Source of the DNA: Caldilineaceae bacterium
GTDB lineage: Bacteria; Chloroflexota; Anaerolineae; Caldilineales; Caldilineaceae
Length of the DNA: 64,000 nucleotides
Direction: 5' to 3'
Assembly (NCBI GenBank): GCA_022824025.1
Contig: JAJEBF010000014.1
Coordinates: forward strand, 124,001 to 188,000
The position numbers and the translations under genes are program-made. The notes beneath the pieces are model-generated. The model was not told the DNA's origin. It made no database searches and saw only the letters and a list, made by a program, of their open reading frames with translations. Each line of letters opens with the position of its first letter. Position 1 is the stretch's first letter. Shown piece by piece: positions 9,000-17,501 of the stretch.

Positions 9000-10265
9000 A
9001 TGGACAAGATCCCTCTCGCTATCGTGGGCTGCGGCGGAATGGGCCATCGCCATCTGTACGGTTTGGCCGAGCTTCAGAACGCCGGACTCTCTCCGTTTGA
9101 ACTGGTCGGCGCCTGCGACCCCGTGCGGGCCAACGCCGAATCGCTCGCCGACGACGCCGAGGAGCGCCTGGGTAAACGCCCTCAAGTCGTCGAATCCCTG
9201 GAGGAGCTCGAAGCCCTCGGCGTGGTGGCCGTCGACATTACCACCACGCCCCGCTACCATCATACGGTCGCCGAAGAAGCGTTGGAACGCGGTTGGCACG
9301 CCATGGTCGAGAAACCCGTCGGCCTGACCGTCCGCGCCAGCAATCGCATCCGCCAGGCCGCTGAACGCAGCGGCCGCATCCTCAGCGTCGCCGAAAACTA
9401 CCGCCGCGATCCCATGAACCGGCTCGGCAAAGCGCTGCTCGACGCCGGCGTGATCGGAGCCCCCCGGTTGATGATTCACAACACCATCGGCGGCGGCAGC
9501 CATATGACCATCTCCGTCTGGCGGCACCAGAAAAACGAGAGCGGCGTCCTGCTCGACGTCGGCGTCCACTTTGCCGACATTCTTGAATTCTACCTCGGGC
9601 CCGTTCACTCCGTTTACGCCCAGTCCCGGCTGCACGAGCCCATTCGCTACAACCCCGCAGCCGGACCCGCAGGACAGTCCTCCAGCAACCCCGCCGGCGT
9701 CTACGGAAAGTGGCAGAAGCAGATGCCCGCCGAGTTTGAGGCCACCGCCGAAGACGCCTCCTACGCCACCCTCCTCTTCGAAAGTGGCGCCGTTGCCCAG
9801 TACATCGAAGACCACGCCGGCCACGGTCAGGGCATGTGGACAAGACAGATCCACGGATCTGAAGGCTCGCTCGAACTCCCCTCCGACCGCTCCGGCCAGC
9901 TCATCACCCTCCACAAAGACGGCGAATCGATCTGCGACGCCAGCCTGCTCGACCTGGCGCCGGACTTTCACCTCGAGCCGATCACCGCTGCCCTATTCGG
10001 CGGCGGACGCCTCTGGGGCTACCAATTCCCTTTCCCCGAAACCGATCGCAAACTGCTCGCAGTCGAATATGGCGAACTGGGCCTCGCCATCGAGGATGGC
10101 GGCCCTATCGAAGTCGATGCCACACAGGGAACGCGGTCGGTGGCGCTCTCCTACGCTATGCTGGAGTCCAGCGTGGCCGGACGCGCCTTATCAATGGAGG
10201 AAGTGCTGGCAGAGAAGGTAAACGCCTACCAGTCAGAGATCGACGAAGAGCTGGGCCTGGCATAA
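9000..10265 (+). CDS. Gfo/Idh/MocA family NAD(P)-dependent oxidoreductase
   Basis: A 421-residue two-domain dehydrogenase, probably acting on a sugar or cyclitol. The N-terminal Rossmann fold starts with LAIVGCGGMGHRH (GxGxxG-like). The family lysine is in MVEKPVGLTV near residue 105, and the C-terminal alpha/beta domain includes LLDVGVHFADILEFY, with the conserved D...H pair near residue 190. Longer than the usual 330-390 residues because of extra sequence around residues 215-250. The ATG at 9000 is preceded by AAAGGA. It converges on a flavin-dependent oxidoreductase at 10534. Substrate unknown. Confidence 0.85.
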   Translation: MDKIPLAIVGCGGMGHRHLYGLAELQNAGLSPFELVGACDPVRANAESLADDAEERLGKRPQVVESLEELEALGVVAVDITTTPRYHHTVAEEALERGWHAMVEKPVGLTVRASNRIRQAAERSGRILSVAENYRRDPMNRLGKALLDAGVIGAPRLMIHNTIGGGSHMTISVWRHQKNESGVLLDVGVHFADILEFYLGPVHSVYAQSRLHEPIRYNPAAGPAGQSSSNPAGVYGKWQKQMPAEFEATAEDASYATLLFESGAVAQYIEDHAGHGQGMWTRQIHGSEGSLELPSDRSGQLITLHKDGESICDASLLDLAPDFHLEPITAALFGGGRLWGYQFPFPETDRKLLAVEYGELGLAIEDGGPIEVDATQGTRSVALSYAMLESSVAGRALSMEEVLAEKVNAYQSEIDEELGLA

Positions 10266-10533
10266 CAAACCTGCGCCCAGCTCTTCCTCGTGCAGTTCAA
10301 TTATTTGTTTGGGGGGAGGCTGCAACGCGCGCCAAATCGCAACCCGGGCCATCCATTCCGCTGCGCAAGCGTGTTCCGCCAACCGAAAAGGGAGCCGCGC
10401 CGCGCCAACTCTTGCCGCTCCGGCATCAGAGGTAGGCCGGCGCAAAATTCCTCCCGCCTCCCCCTTGGGGCAGTTCTGCGCGTGCGAAAAATCGCTACCT
10501 GCGCTTCAGCCTGTTTCAAACCACCCACCGCTC

Positions 10534-11601
10534 CTAAAGCGCCGGTATCACCTCATTCTTCAACAGCTCCATCGAGCGCAGCCAGCGCGGCTTGTCATCC
10601 CAATCATGGCCGATGGCCAGCAGCGTGCCGAATCCTCCCGTCACGTCACAGATCTCCTGCAACCGGCGGATGCACTCGTCCGGGTCCCCCACGATCGCCA
10701 GCCGTCGCACAGCATATTCCGCCGTAACCTCTTCATCCGGCATCTCCGGGTCCTCTTTCCAACCGTCAAGCCTTCCGGGCCCGATCAAGTTGATCAGATA
10801 TTCGAATGAACGGCCAAAGGCGCTGTTCAAGGCAAACTCGAACGCCTCCTCATTCGAATCGCCCACAAATATATTGCGCGCCACCCGCCAAATGCTCCGG
10901 TCCGGTTCGTCCCGCCCGGCTTCGCGCGCCCCCGCGCAAAACGTCTCCCAGTGCTCCGCCAGCGTGGCCATCGGTACCAGGTTCGTGCTCACCGGGAAAA
11001 ACCCGCGCTGCCCCGCCATGCGCGCGGCCATCGAGGTGCCCTTCAACACTGCCATCGCCACCGGCGGATGCGGCTTCTGATAGGGCCTCAGAATCTCGCC
11101 CAGGCCAATGTCCGGGCGGGTCTCATCAATATGGATATGCCAGTAGTCACCCTTGAAGTCGAAAGGCGCGTCCGTCGTCCACAGCTTCAGCACCATGTTG
11201 ATGCTCTCGACCGTCATCAGCCCCAAAGTCCGAGGATCAGCGGGCAGGTCGAACAGGCTCAGGTCCGTGGGAATGCCGGTCTGACCAAAACCGCACATCA
11301 GCCGGCCGCGCGAAAGATGGTCCAGCATCGACAACCGCACTGCCACATTGACCGGATGATGAAAAGGCGCAATGGTCACCCCCGTCCCAAACTTGATCGT
11401 GCTTGTACGCGCCATCGCATTGGCGATGAACACATCGTTCGAGGGCATCGGCTCCCATTTGACCGAGTGATGCTGGCCGATCCACGCCTCCGAATACCCA
11501 AGCGCTTCGGCCCGCACGATCAACTCCATGTCCTCCTCAAGACTCTGCGTAAAGTCCTTCTCAGGCGGGTGAACAGGCATCATGAAATAGCCGAGTTCCA
11601 T
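10534..11601 (-). CDS. LLM class flavin-dependent oxidoreductase (bacterial luciferase-like)
   Basis: A 355-residue TIM-barrel flavin-dependent monooxygenase-like protein. Family features are the start MELGYFMMPVHPPEK, RAEALGYSEAWIGQHH near residue 35, a GTGVTIAPFHHPVNVA segment, and DHLSRGRLMCGFG. Such enzymes use reduced FMN (or F420) to oxidise diverse small molecules. I chose the ATG at 11601 because GGAGAAGAG lies just upstream and the protein then starts at the first beta-strand. The open frame continues 39 codons further but reads as noise. It follows the rhamnonate-dehydratase-like gene by 92 bases on the same strand. Substrate unknown. Confidence 0.85.
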   Translation of the reverse strand: MELGYFMMPVHPPEKDFTQSLEEDMELIVRAEALGYSEAWIGQHHSVKWEPMPSNDVFIANAMARTSTIKFGTGVTIAPFHHPVNVAVRLSMLDHLSRGRLMCGFGQTGIPTDLSLFDLPADPRTLGLMTVESINMVLKLWTTDAPFDFKGDYWHIHIDETRPDIGLGEILRPYQKPHPPVAMAVLKGTSMAARMAGQRGFFPVSTNLVPMATLAEHWETFCAGAREAGRDEPDRSIWRVARNIFVGDSNEEAFEFALNSAFGRSFEYLINLIGPGRLDGWKEDPEMPDEEVTAEYAVRRLAIVGDPDECIRRLQEICDVTGGFGTLLAIGHDWDDKPRWLRSMELLKNEVIPAL

Positions 11602-11693
11602 CGTCTCTTCTCCAGTTTTGTGGGACGGAATGTTGTGTCGTTGCTCGCCCGTAGCCAGCCCCGCGCGCCTGGGCGCTTCTACCTCGCCTCGGC

Positions 11694-12860
11694 TCAGACG
11701 GTGACCTGCTCCAACCACGCCTCGTCGATTTCAAGCCCGAACCCCGGCGCGTCGCTCGGACGCACGTACCCATCCTCGATCACTGCCGTTCCCGGCAGCT
11801 TCACCATCTCTGCCAGCGGCACGCCCGGCGCGGAAACGCCTTCCGAACGCTCTCCCCATGTCACCGCCGGCATTGCCATCGATAAGTGTTGGCCGAAAGG
11901 ATAGTTCATGCCGGCATGCGCGATGACCGAAATGTGATTTGCCTGCGCCAGATGGCAGATCTTGGCCGCAGCAGTGATCCCCCCGCACCAGAGCACGTCC
12001 GGCTGAAAAATGTCCACCAACCGCTTGCCCGCAGCCGCCGCAAAGGGCGCCAGATTGTACCAGTGTTCCCCCGTTGCCAGCGTCTGCCACGGGACCCGCC
12101 GCCGGATCGATTCGTACCCCAGCAGGTCCTCCGGCTGGATATAGTCCTCCAGCCACTTCAAGTTGTACGGCCGCATCCGCTCTGCCACCCGCACTGTGTA
12201 CTCCGGGTCGTAAGCGGTCCACCCGTCCAACATCAGTTCTACATCGTCGCCGATGGTTTCGCGCGTGCTTGCCACCAGCTCCTCCATCTTATTCAGTCCC
12301 TCCAGGCCCTGTTCAGGTCCCCATGGGCTGAACAGCTTTGTCGCCTTGAAGCCCAGCTCCATGTACCATTCCTGGTCGAAACCGGACGCATAGCAAAAGA
12401 TCTTTTCCTTCTGCGGCCCGCCCAGCAGCTCGTACACCGGCAGCCCCAGCAACTTGCCCTTGAGGTCCCACAGCGCCACGTCCAGGGCGCTGATCGCGTA
12501 ACTGGTGATGCCTGTCGGACTGAAGGCCGCCGAAAGCCGCACCATCATGTCCCACAGCTTCTCGGTCGCCATCGCGTTCTCACCGACCAGGTTCGGGCCG
12601 AAATGCTCGTTGATCATGCGCACCGCGACCGGGCCGTATAGGGAGATGCCGAATCCCTGTGTTCCGTCCTCGGCTGTTACCAGTACGGCAGGCCTCTTCC
12701 ACGGGGCCATCGATACGTGCCCCTCACCGTTGGGATAGCGGGGATAGCGCGCCATCGGCCGGTTCATATGCACCGTCTCCGCCCGGCTCGGCCTGCGCGG
12801 CTCCGTCTGCGGCCGCGCCTCGGCCGCAATCTCAAATGCTCGGATCTCTTTGATTTTCAT
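11694..12860 (-). CDS. Enolase-superfamily sugar-acid dehydratase, L-rhamnonate dehydratase-like
   Basis: A 388-residue mandelate racemase/muconate lactonizing-type enzyme expected to dehydrate an acid sugar. The capping domain contains RPMARYPRYPNGEG and AEDGTQGFGIS, which resemble L-rhamnonate dehydratase as I know it. The barrel contains ALDVALWDLKGKLLGLPVYE, and metal ligands Asp in LMLDGW, Glu in WLEDYI and Glu in TGEHW. The general-acid region is AHAGMNYPFGQH. With the 2-oxoacid dehydrogenase genes upstream it may belong to a deoxy-sugar-acid pathway, but the exact substrate is inference. ATG at 12860 starts a typical MKIKEIRAFE strand. Confidence 0.85.
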   Translation of the reverse strand: MKIKEIRAFEIAAEARPQTEPRRPSRAETVHMNRPMARYPRYPNGEGHVSMAPWKRPAVLVTAEDGTQGFGISLYGPVAVRMINEHFGPNLVGENAMATEKLWDMMVRLSAAFSPTGITSYAISALDVALWDLKGKLLGLPVYELLGGPQKEKIFCYASGFDQEWYMELGFKATKLFSPWGPEQGLEGLNKMEELVASTRETIGDDVELMLDGWTAYDPEYTVRVAERMRPYNLKWLEDYIQPEDLLGYESIRRRVPWQTLATGEHWYNLAPFAAAAGKRLVDIFQPDVLWCGGITAAAKICHLAQANHISVIAHAGMNYPFGQHLSMAMPAVTWGERSEGVSAPGVPLAEMVKLPGTAVIEDGYVRPSDAPGFGLEIDEAWLEQVTV

Positions 12861-12921
12861 TGTCGCCCCAATTTCTGTGAAGGAACGCCCTGCAGCCAGG
12901 GATCGGAAAAAACAGTAGACC

Positions 12922-13098
12922 CTAACCCTTAAGGTCCGAAACCGTAATCCCCTTGAGAAAGGCGTTCTGGGAGAAAAAGAAAAGGATTAGGCAGGGAAGA
13001 ATGATGATGAGCGCTGCCGCCATGTAGAGGTGCCACGGCGTACCCCGATAAGCCACATTGAAGTTCGCCAGGAACAACGTCAACGTGAAGTTCTCCGG
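12922..13098 (-). pseudogene. Remnant of a MalG-type carbohydrate ABC transporter permease (C-terminal end only)
   Basis: Read on the minus strand, the last ~58 codons give PENFTLTLFLANFN, a hydrophobic segment MAAALIIILPCLILFFF, and FLKGITVSDLKG followed by a stop. This is the characteristic end of MalG-like sugar permeases (compare GIATTGLKG at the end of the intact permease at 24883). Immediately upstream is an in-frame TAG, and before it the sequence no longer resembles a permease. No start codon or ribosome-binding site supports a functional small protein. It lies between the E2 gene and the enolase-family gene, suggesting a sugar transporter once stood here and was deleted. Confidence 0.75.
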
Positions 13099-13185
13099 CG
13101 TCTACTCGACAGCAATGAAATAAGACGGCCGAACTGTGACCTGTATGTTGAGTCCCGCCCGCGTCGACTGCCGGTCCGACAGCCG

Positions 13186-14565
13186 TCACGCTGTCAGCCA
13201 CAAGACTGGCTCGCCAACGAATTCGCGCACCGTATTCAGAAAACGCGCCGCCGGCGCGCCGTCCACCACGCGATGATCAAACGTCAGACTGAGCGCAACC
13301 ATCTGCCGGGGAACAACCGCTCCCTCGTGCACGGCAGGCTTGCAAACGATCCGGCCAATGCCGAGTATCGCGGCCTGGGGCAGGTTGATGATCGGCGTAA
13401 ACGCGTCGACGCCATACATCCCCAGGTTCGTGATCGTGAACGTCCCTCCCTGCATCGCCTCATTGCCCAAGCGTCCCTGGCGCGCCCCCTCGATCAGGCT
13501 GGCCGTCTCCTCCGCAATCCGGCGCAGAGACTTTGCCGCCGCGTCCCGCAGCACCGGCGCCAGCAACCCCTGCTCACTTTCGACCGCAAACCCGATGTGA
13601 ACGTCCCTGTGAAGAATCAACCCGTCGTCTCGCCAACTTGCGTTCAGCATCGGGTGTTCCTGCAATGCCGCTGCGGTCAACTTGAGGTATATGTCATTGT
13701 AACTCGGGACGGGCAAGCCGCGCCGGGCGTAGCTTTCCTTCAGTTGCCCACGAAAAGCGACCAGTTCGGTGGCGTCGGCCTCGGTTGTCAACGTAACAGG
13801 AGCCGTCGATTGCGCCCCCTCCGCCATACGAAGGGCAGTAATCTGGCGAATTCGGCTGTGCGGTACAATCTGCGTTGCCTCTTCAACCTCCTGCGTCTGC
13901 TGCTGCCGCCCCGCGATCGCGGCCTCCACATCCTCTCGCTGAATGCGGCTGCCCGGCATCTCCGCCGCCAGCGCGGCCAAACTGATCCCGGCCTCCTCCG
14001 CAAGACGCCGCGCCACCGGGCTCGCGTCTACCTCCACGCCGACCGGCTGCATCTCCGCCGCGGCCCGTACGTCACGTTCCACGATTCGTCCCGTGCGGCC
14101 GCTGCCCGTCAGCTGCGTCCAATCTACGCCCAGCTCCTCTGCCACGCGTCTTGCCCGCGGGCTCACCGTCGGCGCGCCGCGCCCGTCCCCGCGCCCTTGC
14201 CGCGATGCCGGCCCCGTTTGCGCGGAAGATTTCGCCGCGCCGGCCTGCGCCCCAGGTGTCCCCTGCCCCTCTTGCGGCACAGGTTTCAACGCCTCGCCGC
14301 CCTCCGCCGGCAGCGATTCCCCGGCCTGCACAATGTAGCCAAGCAGCGCGCCTACCGGGATCACGTCTCCCGGCGCAGGCGCGCTGGCGGGAAGATGCAG
14401 GATGCCGGCCTCGAAAACCTCCACCTCCTGCGTTGCCTTATCTCCCTCTACTGTAAACAGCAGGTCGCCCGCCTGCACTTCGTCGCCATCCTGCTTCAGC
14501 CATTCGCCGAAGACGCCCTCCTCCATCGTCCATCCCAGGCGCGGCATCGTCACTTCGTAGGCCAT
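13186..14565 (-). CDS. Dihydrolipoamide acyltransferase (E2) of a 2-oxoacid dehydrogenase complex
   Basis: A 459-residue complete E2. The N-terminal lipoyl domain (about 1-78) has the lipoylation site in VEGDKATQEVEV (Lys43). Two peripheral-subunit-binding domains lie at about 130-165 and 182-216, separated by Ala/Gln/Gly-rich linkers. The catalytic domain runs from about 235, with LTFDHRVVDGAPAARF holding the active-site His and Asp. It lies downstream of E1-beta and E1-alpha on the same strand, completing E1-E2. No E3 (dihydrolipoamide dehydrogenase) gene is in the window, so that subunit is presumably shared. Substrate class (pyruvate, branched-chain or acetoin-like) is not resolved. Confidence 0.93.
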   Translation of the reverse strand: MAYEVTMPRLGWTMEEGVFGEWLKQDGDEVQAGDLLFTVEGDKATQEVEVFEAGILHLPASAPAPGDVIPVGALLGYIVQAGESLPAEGGEALKPVPQEGQGTPGAQAGAAKSSAQTGPASRQGRGDGRGAPTVSPRARRVAEELGVDWTQLTGSGRTGRIVERDVRAAAEMQPVGVEVDASPVARRLAEEAGISLAALAAEMPGSRIQREDVEAAIAGRQQQTQEVEEATQIVPHSRIRQITALRMAEGAQSTAPVTLTTEADATELVAFRGQLKESYARRGLPVPSYNDIYLKLTAAALQEHPMLNASWRDDGLILHRDVHIGFAVESEQGLLAPVLRDAAAKSLRRIAEETASLIEGARQGRLGNEAMQGGTFTITNLGMYGVDAFTPIINLPQAAILGIGRIVCKPAVHEGAVVPRQMVALSLTFDHRVVDGAPAARFLNTVREFVGEPVLWLTA

Positions 14566-14637
14566 CGGATCTCCCCTATTGCACAGTTCGGGTCTTGGAC
14601 GTGATGGTGAAACCGTTCATGCCGGAGTCGGTCATGC

Positions 14638-15615
14638 TCACTCAGCCAGCAGGTCACGAATGCTCTGCTCGATCTCCGCCGCCTCCGGGACAATCGCCTC
14701 CTCCAGCGTCGGGCTGTACGGCGTCGGCACATGCGCGCCGTTCAAGCGGCGAATCGGCGCGTCCAGATCGTCAAATCCCCGGTCAATGACCTGGGCCGAA
14801 ATCTCCGCTCCCACGCCGCATGGCTGAAAAGTCTCATCCACAATCAACAGCCGACCCGTCTTATGCACCGACGCCAGTACGGTCTCCATGTCCAACGGCG
14901 CGATCGTGCGCGGATCGATCACCTCGCACGAAATGCCCTCCTCCGCCAGCCTCTCGCACGCAGCCAGCGTCTTGTCTACCATCGAGCCAATCGCCACCAG
15001 CGTACAGTCCGTCCCCTCGCGCGCAACGCGCGCCTGCCCAAACGGGATCGTGTACTCGCCTTCGGGCACCTCGCCCCGGTTGAATAGCAGCGACTTGTGC
15101 TCCAGAAAGAGCACCGGATCGTCGCTCTGCAGCGCGGTGGCAAACAGCCCCTTGGCGTCAGAGGGAACTGAAGGCACCACCACCCGAAAGCCGGGCAGGT
15201 GCGCGAAGATCGGGTAGTAGCTGCCCGAATGATGCGTCGCCGCCGAATGCCCGATCCCGATCGCCCCCCGCAGGAGGATCGGCATCTTCAACCGCCCGCT
15301 GCTCATGTACTGCATCTTCGCGATCTGGTTGACCAGCTCGCCGAACGCGTCAAGAATGAAATCGAAAAACATGAAGTCAACAACTGGTCGCGTTCCCGTC
15401 ATGGCCGCGCCCGCGCACATGCCAACAAAACCGCGTTCGCTTATCGGCGTGTCGCACAGACGCTCCGGTCCGTACTTGTCAAACAGACCTACTGTGGTAT
15501 TGAAATTGCCGCCCCGCGCGCCTATCCCCTCACCCACAACGAAGATCGATGGATCGCGGGCCATCGCGCTGTCCAACGCCTCCAATGTGGCTTCAACGAA
15601 AGTCAACTCTCGCAT
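14638..15615 (-). CDS. 2-oxoacid dehydrogenase E1 component, beta subunit
   Basis: A 325-residue thiamine-diphosphate-dependent E1-beta, which pairs with the E1-alpha encoded just upstream to decarboxylate a 2-oxo acid and acylate E2 lipoyl groups. Typical features are MRELTFVEATLEALDSAMA at the start, VVGEGIGARGGNF near residue 30, FDFILDAFGELVNQIAK around residue 85, and the C-terminal transketolase domain with VIDPRTIAPLD and LLIVDE. The start at 15615 is used because homology begins there. The E1-alpha stop lies only 5 bases upstream, implying translational coupling. Confidence 0.93.
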   Translation of the reverse strand: MRELTFVEATLEALDSAMARDPSIFVVGEGIGARGGNFNTTVGLFDKYGPERLCDTPISERGFVGMCAGAAMTGTRPVVDFMFFDFILDAFGELVNQIAKMQYMSSGRLKMPILLRGAIGIGHSAATHHSGSYYPIFAHLPGFRVVVPSVPSDAKGLFATALQSDDPVLFLEHKSLLFNRGEVPEGEYTIPFGQARVAREGTDCTLVAIGSMVDKTLAACERLAEEGISCEVIDPRTIAPLDMETVLASVHKTGRLLIVDETFQPCGVGAEISAQVIDRGFDDLDAPIRRLNGAHVPTPYSPTLEEAIVPEAAEIEQSIRDLLAE

Positions 15616-15620
15616 GGCCT

Positions 15621-16586
15621 TCACCTCTGGCTGAATACATGTTCGCTGACCGTGTCCGCCTCCGGCCACGGACTGTTGCGGGCAAACTCCTCCGCATCCG
15701 CCACCATCTCCTTCACTTCCGCCTCAATCGCGGCAAGCGTCTCCGGGCCCGCCTCCTCATTTTCCAGCAGCCACCCGTTATAGCGCGTGATCGGATCGCG
15801 CGCCTTCCACGCCTCTACCTCTTCCGGCGTGCGATATCCGGCGTCCCGCATTCCCTCCGCGTGCGCACGCGTCCGATAGGTTCGGCATTCGATCAATGTC
15901 GGCCCTTCGCCCCCGCGTGCCCTTTGTATTGCTTCCCCCGCAGCTTCGTAGACGGCCAAAACGTCGTTCCCATCTACAGTCAAACTCTCCATCCCGTAGG
16001 CCGGTCCTCGATTGCCCACGTGGGGGTTGCCTGCTGAATAGGCAAATGGCACCTCGGTGGCGTACATGTTGTTTTCACACACGAATAACGTCGGTAGCTT
16101 CCAGATGCTCGCCAGATTCAGCCCCTCGTGAAACGCCCCGTTATTCACCGCGCCGTCGCCAAAGAAGGCAACGCCAATCTGGTCGCTCTTGAGCAGCTTG
16201 AAAGAATAGCCCGCGCCCGTCGCCTGCAAAATACAGGGCCCGACAATGCCGCTCGTCCCCATCATCCCCACCTCCGGCTTAAAAAGGTGCATACTGCCTC
16301 CCCGCCCCTCTGAACAGCCGGTCGAACGTCCAAAGAGCTCAGCGATCACCTCGTGCGGGCTTACCCCCTTTGCCAGCGCGTGGCCATGCCCGCGGTGCGT
16401 GCTGAACACCGCATCGTCAGGCCGCAGATGCGCGCACACACCGGTGGCAATCGCCTCTTCCCCCACATAGGTATGGCACGCCCCGTGTATCAGTCCCATC
16501 TGATGCGAGCGCGCCAACTGCTCTTCCGTGTAACGAATAATGAGCATCTCTCGGTAGAGCGCCAGCAGTTGCTCGGATTCAGGCAT
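15621..16586 (-). CDS. 2-oxoacid dehydrogenase E1 component, alpha subunit
   Basis: A 321-residue E1-alpha. The thiamine-diphosphate motif is seen as FFGDGAVNNGAFHEG through to CENN, with the active-site HRGHGHALAKG loop earlier (near residue 60). The ATG at 16586 (MPESEQLLALYREML) has GGAGGTGGGC 3 bases upstream, which settles the start over the two in-frame ATGs further up. The upstream SDR stop at 16672 is about 85 bases away. The protein resembles acetoin/pyruvate-type E1-alpha in length, but substrate preference is not deducible. Confidence 0.93.
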   Translation of the reverse strand: MPESEQLLALYREMLIIRYTEEQLARSHQMGLIHGACHTYVGEEAIATGVCAHLRPDDAVFSTHRGHGHALAKGVSPHEVIAELFGRSTGCSEGRGGSMHLFKPEVGMMGTSGIVGPCILQATGAGYSFKLLKSDQIGVAFFGDGAVNNGAFHEGLNLASIWKLPTLFVCENNMYATEVPFAYSAGNPHVGNRGPAYGMESLTVDGNDVLAVYEAAGEAIQRARGGEGPTLIECRTYRTRAHAEGMRDAGYRTPEEVEAWKARDPITRYNGWLLENEEAGPETLAAIEAEVKEMVADAEEFARNSPWPEADTVSEHVFSQR

Positions 16587-16671
16587 GATGCCCACCTCCA
16601 TGATGATGCGGGGACCGGGTTGCCGCCGTCCGAAACGCCCAACCCATATCCCCGCGATAGCTCGAAAAGTC

Positions 16672-17487
16672 TCAGGACGGGACAACGGCCGGCATGCCCG
16701 GATGGGAGCCGCTCACATTCTTCGCCAGATTGCCCCCGTCCAGGGGAATCAGCGCCCCCGTCATCCAGGCCGATGCATCGGAAGCCAGAAAGATCGCCGG
16801 CCCCTTGATGTCGTTGGGATGACCCATCCGGCCGATCGGCAATCCCCGCAGATAGGAGGCGCCCAGCGCGGGATCGGCCGCGATCCGTACTTCCAAATCC
16901 TGGTTCATGATCTGTGCGCACACGATCGCGTTGACGCGCACGCCCAGGCTGCTCCATTCCGTGCTGAGCTCCCGGGTCATCGCGGCCACCGCGCCCATCG
17001 CCATGCTGTAGGCAATGTGGCCGCGGCCCAGCGCTGTAATACCGGCTATCGAAACGATACTGAAAATGCTGCCGCGCCCCCGCGCCATCATCCGCCTCGC
17101 CGCCTCCTGCGTACAAATGTAGCGGCCCACAACCAGATTCTGCATCACCTGCTGAATCTGCTCCTCGGTCAGCGTCAACGGATCAGTGCGTATTCCCTCG
17201 CCCGCGATGTTGCTGAGCACGTCGACCTGCCCGAATTCGCCGTCGACCTTCTCGAACATCGCTCGAATCTGGTCCGGTGCCGAAATGTCGCAATTGATCG
17301 CAAGAGCCCGCACGCCCAGCCGTTCGATCTCGTGCGCCGTCTCCTGCGCGCCAACCTCATTGATATCCAGCAGCGCCACGTTTGCTCCGGCTTCGGCAAA
17401 GCCCAGGGCCGTGACGCGCCCCATTCCACTGGCCGCTCCCGACACGATCGCAACACGGCCGCTCAGATCGAAAATTGGGTGGGTCAT
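16672..17487 (-). CDS. SDR family protein with altered catalytic motif
   Basis: A 271-residue short-chain dehydrogenase/reductase fold. The cofactor loop is VSGAASGMGRVTALGFA near residue 16, and Asp/Asn positions (LDIN, NCDIS, SNIAGEG) follow as in classical SDRs. Serine is present in SIVSIAGI, and Tyr in HIAYSMAMGAVAAM. The canonical YxxxK lysine is replaced by Met (codons TAC AGC ATG GCG ATG), so normal catalysis is doubtful. C-terminus has LASDASAWMTGALIPLDGG. It sits between the hydroxyacid dehydrogenase and E1-alpha genes on the same strand. It may bind NAD(P) in a non-enzymatic or altered role. Confidence 0.88.
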   Translation of the reverse strand: MTHPIFDLSGRVAIVSGAASGMGRVTALGFAEAGANVALLDINEVGAQETAHEIERLGVRALAINCDISAPDQIRAMFEKVDGEFGQVDVLSNIAGEGIRTDPLTLTEEQIQQVMQNLVVGRYICTQEAARRMMARGRGSIFSIVSIAGITALGRGHIAYSMAMGAVAAMTRELSTEWSSLGVRVNAIVCAQIMNQDLEVRIAADPALGASYLRGLPIGRMGHPNDIKGPAIFLASDASAWMTGALIPLDGGNLAKNVSGSHPGMPAVVPS

Positions 17488-17501
17488 TCGGGCGTTCTCC
17501 T

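Noticed and set aside
13030-14604. 524-codon open frame antisense to the second E2 gene
   Set aside because: Arg/Pro-rich translation without motifs; the minus-strand E2 explains the region.
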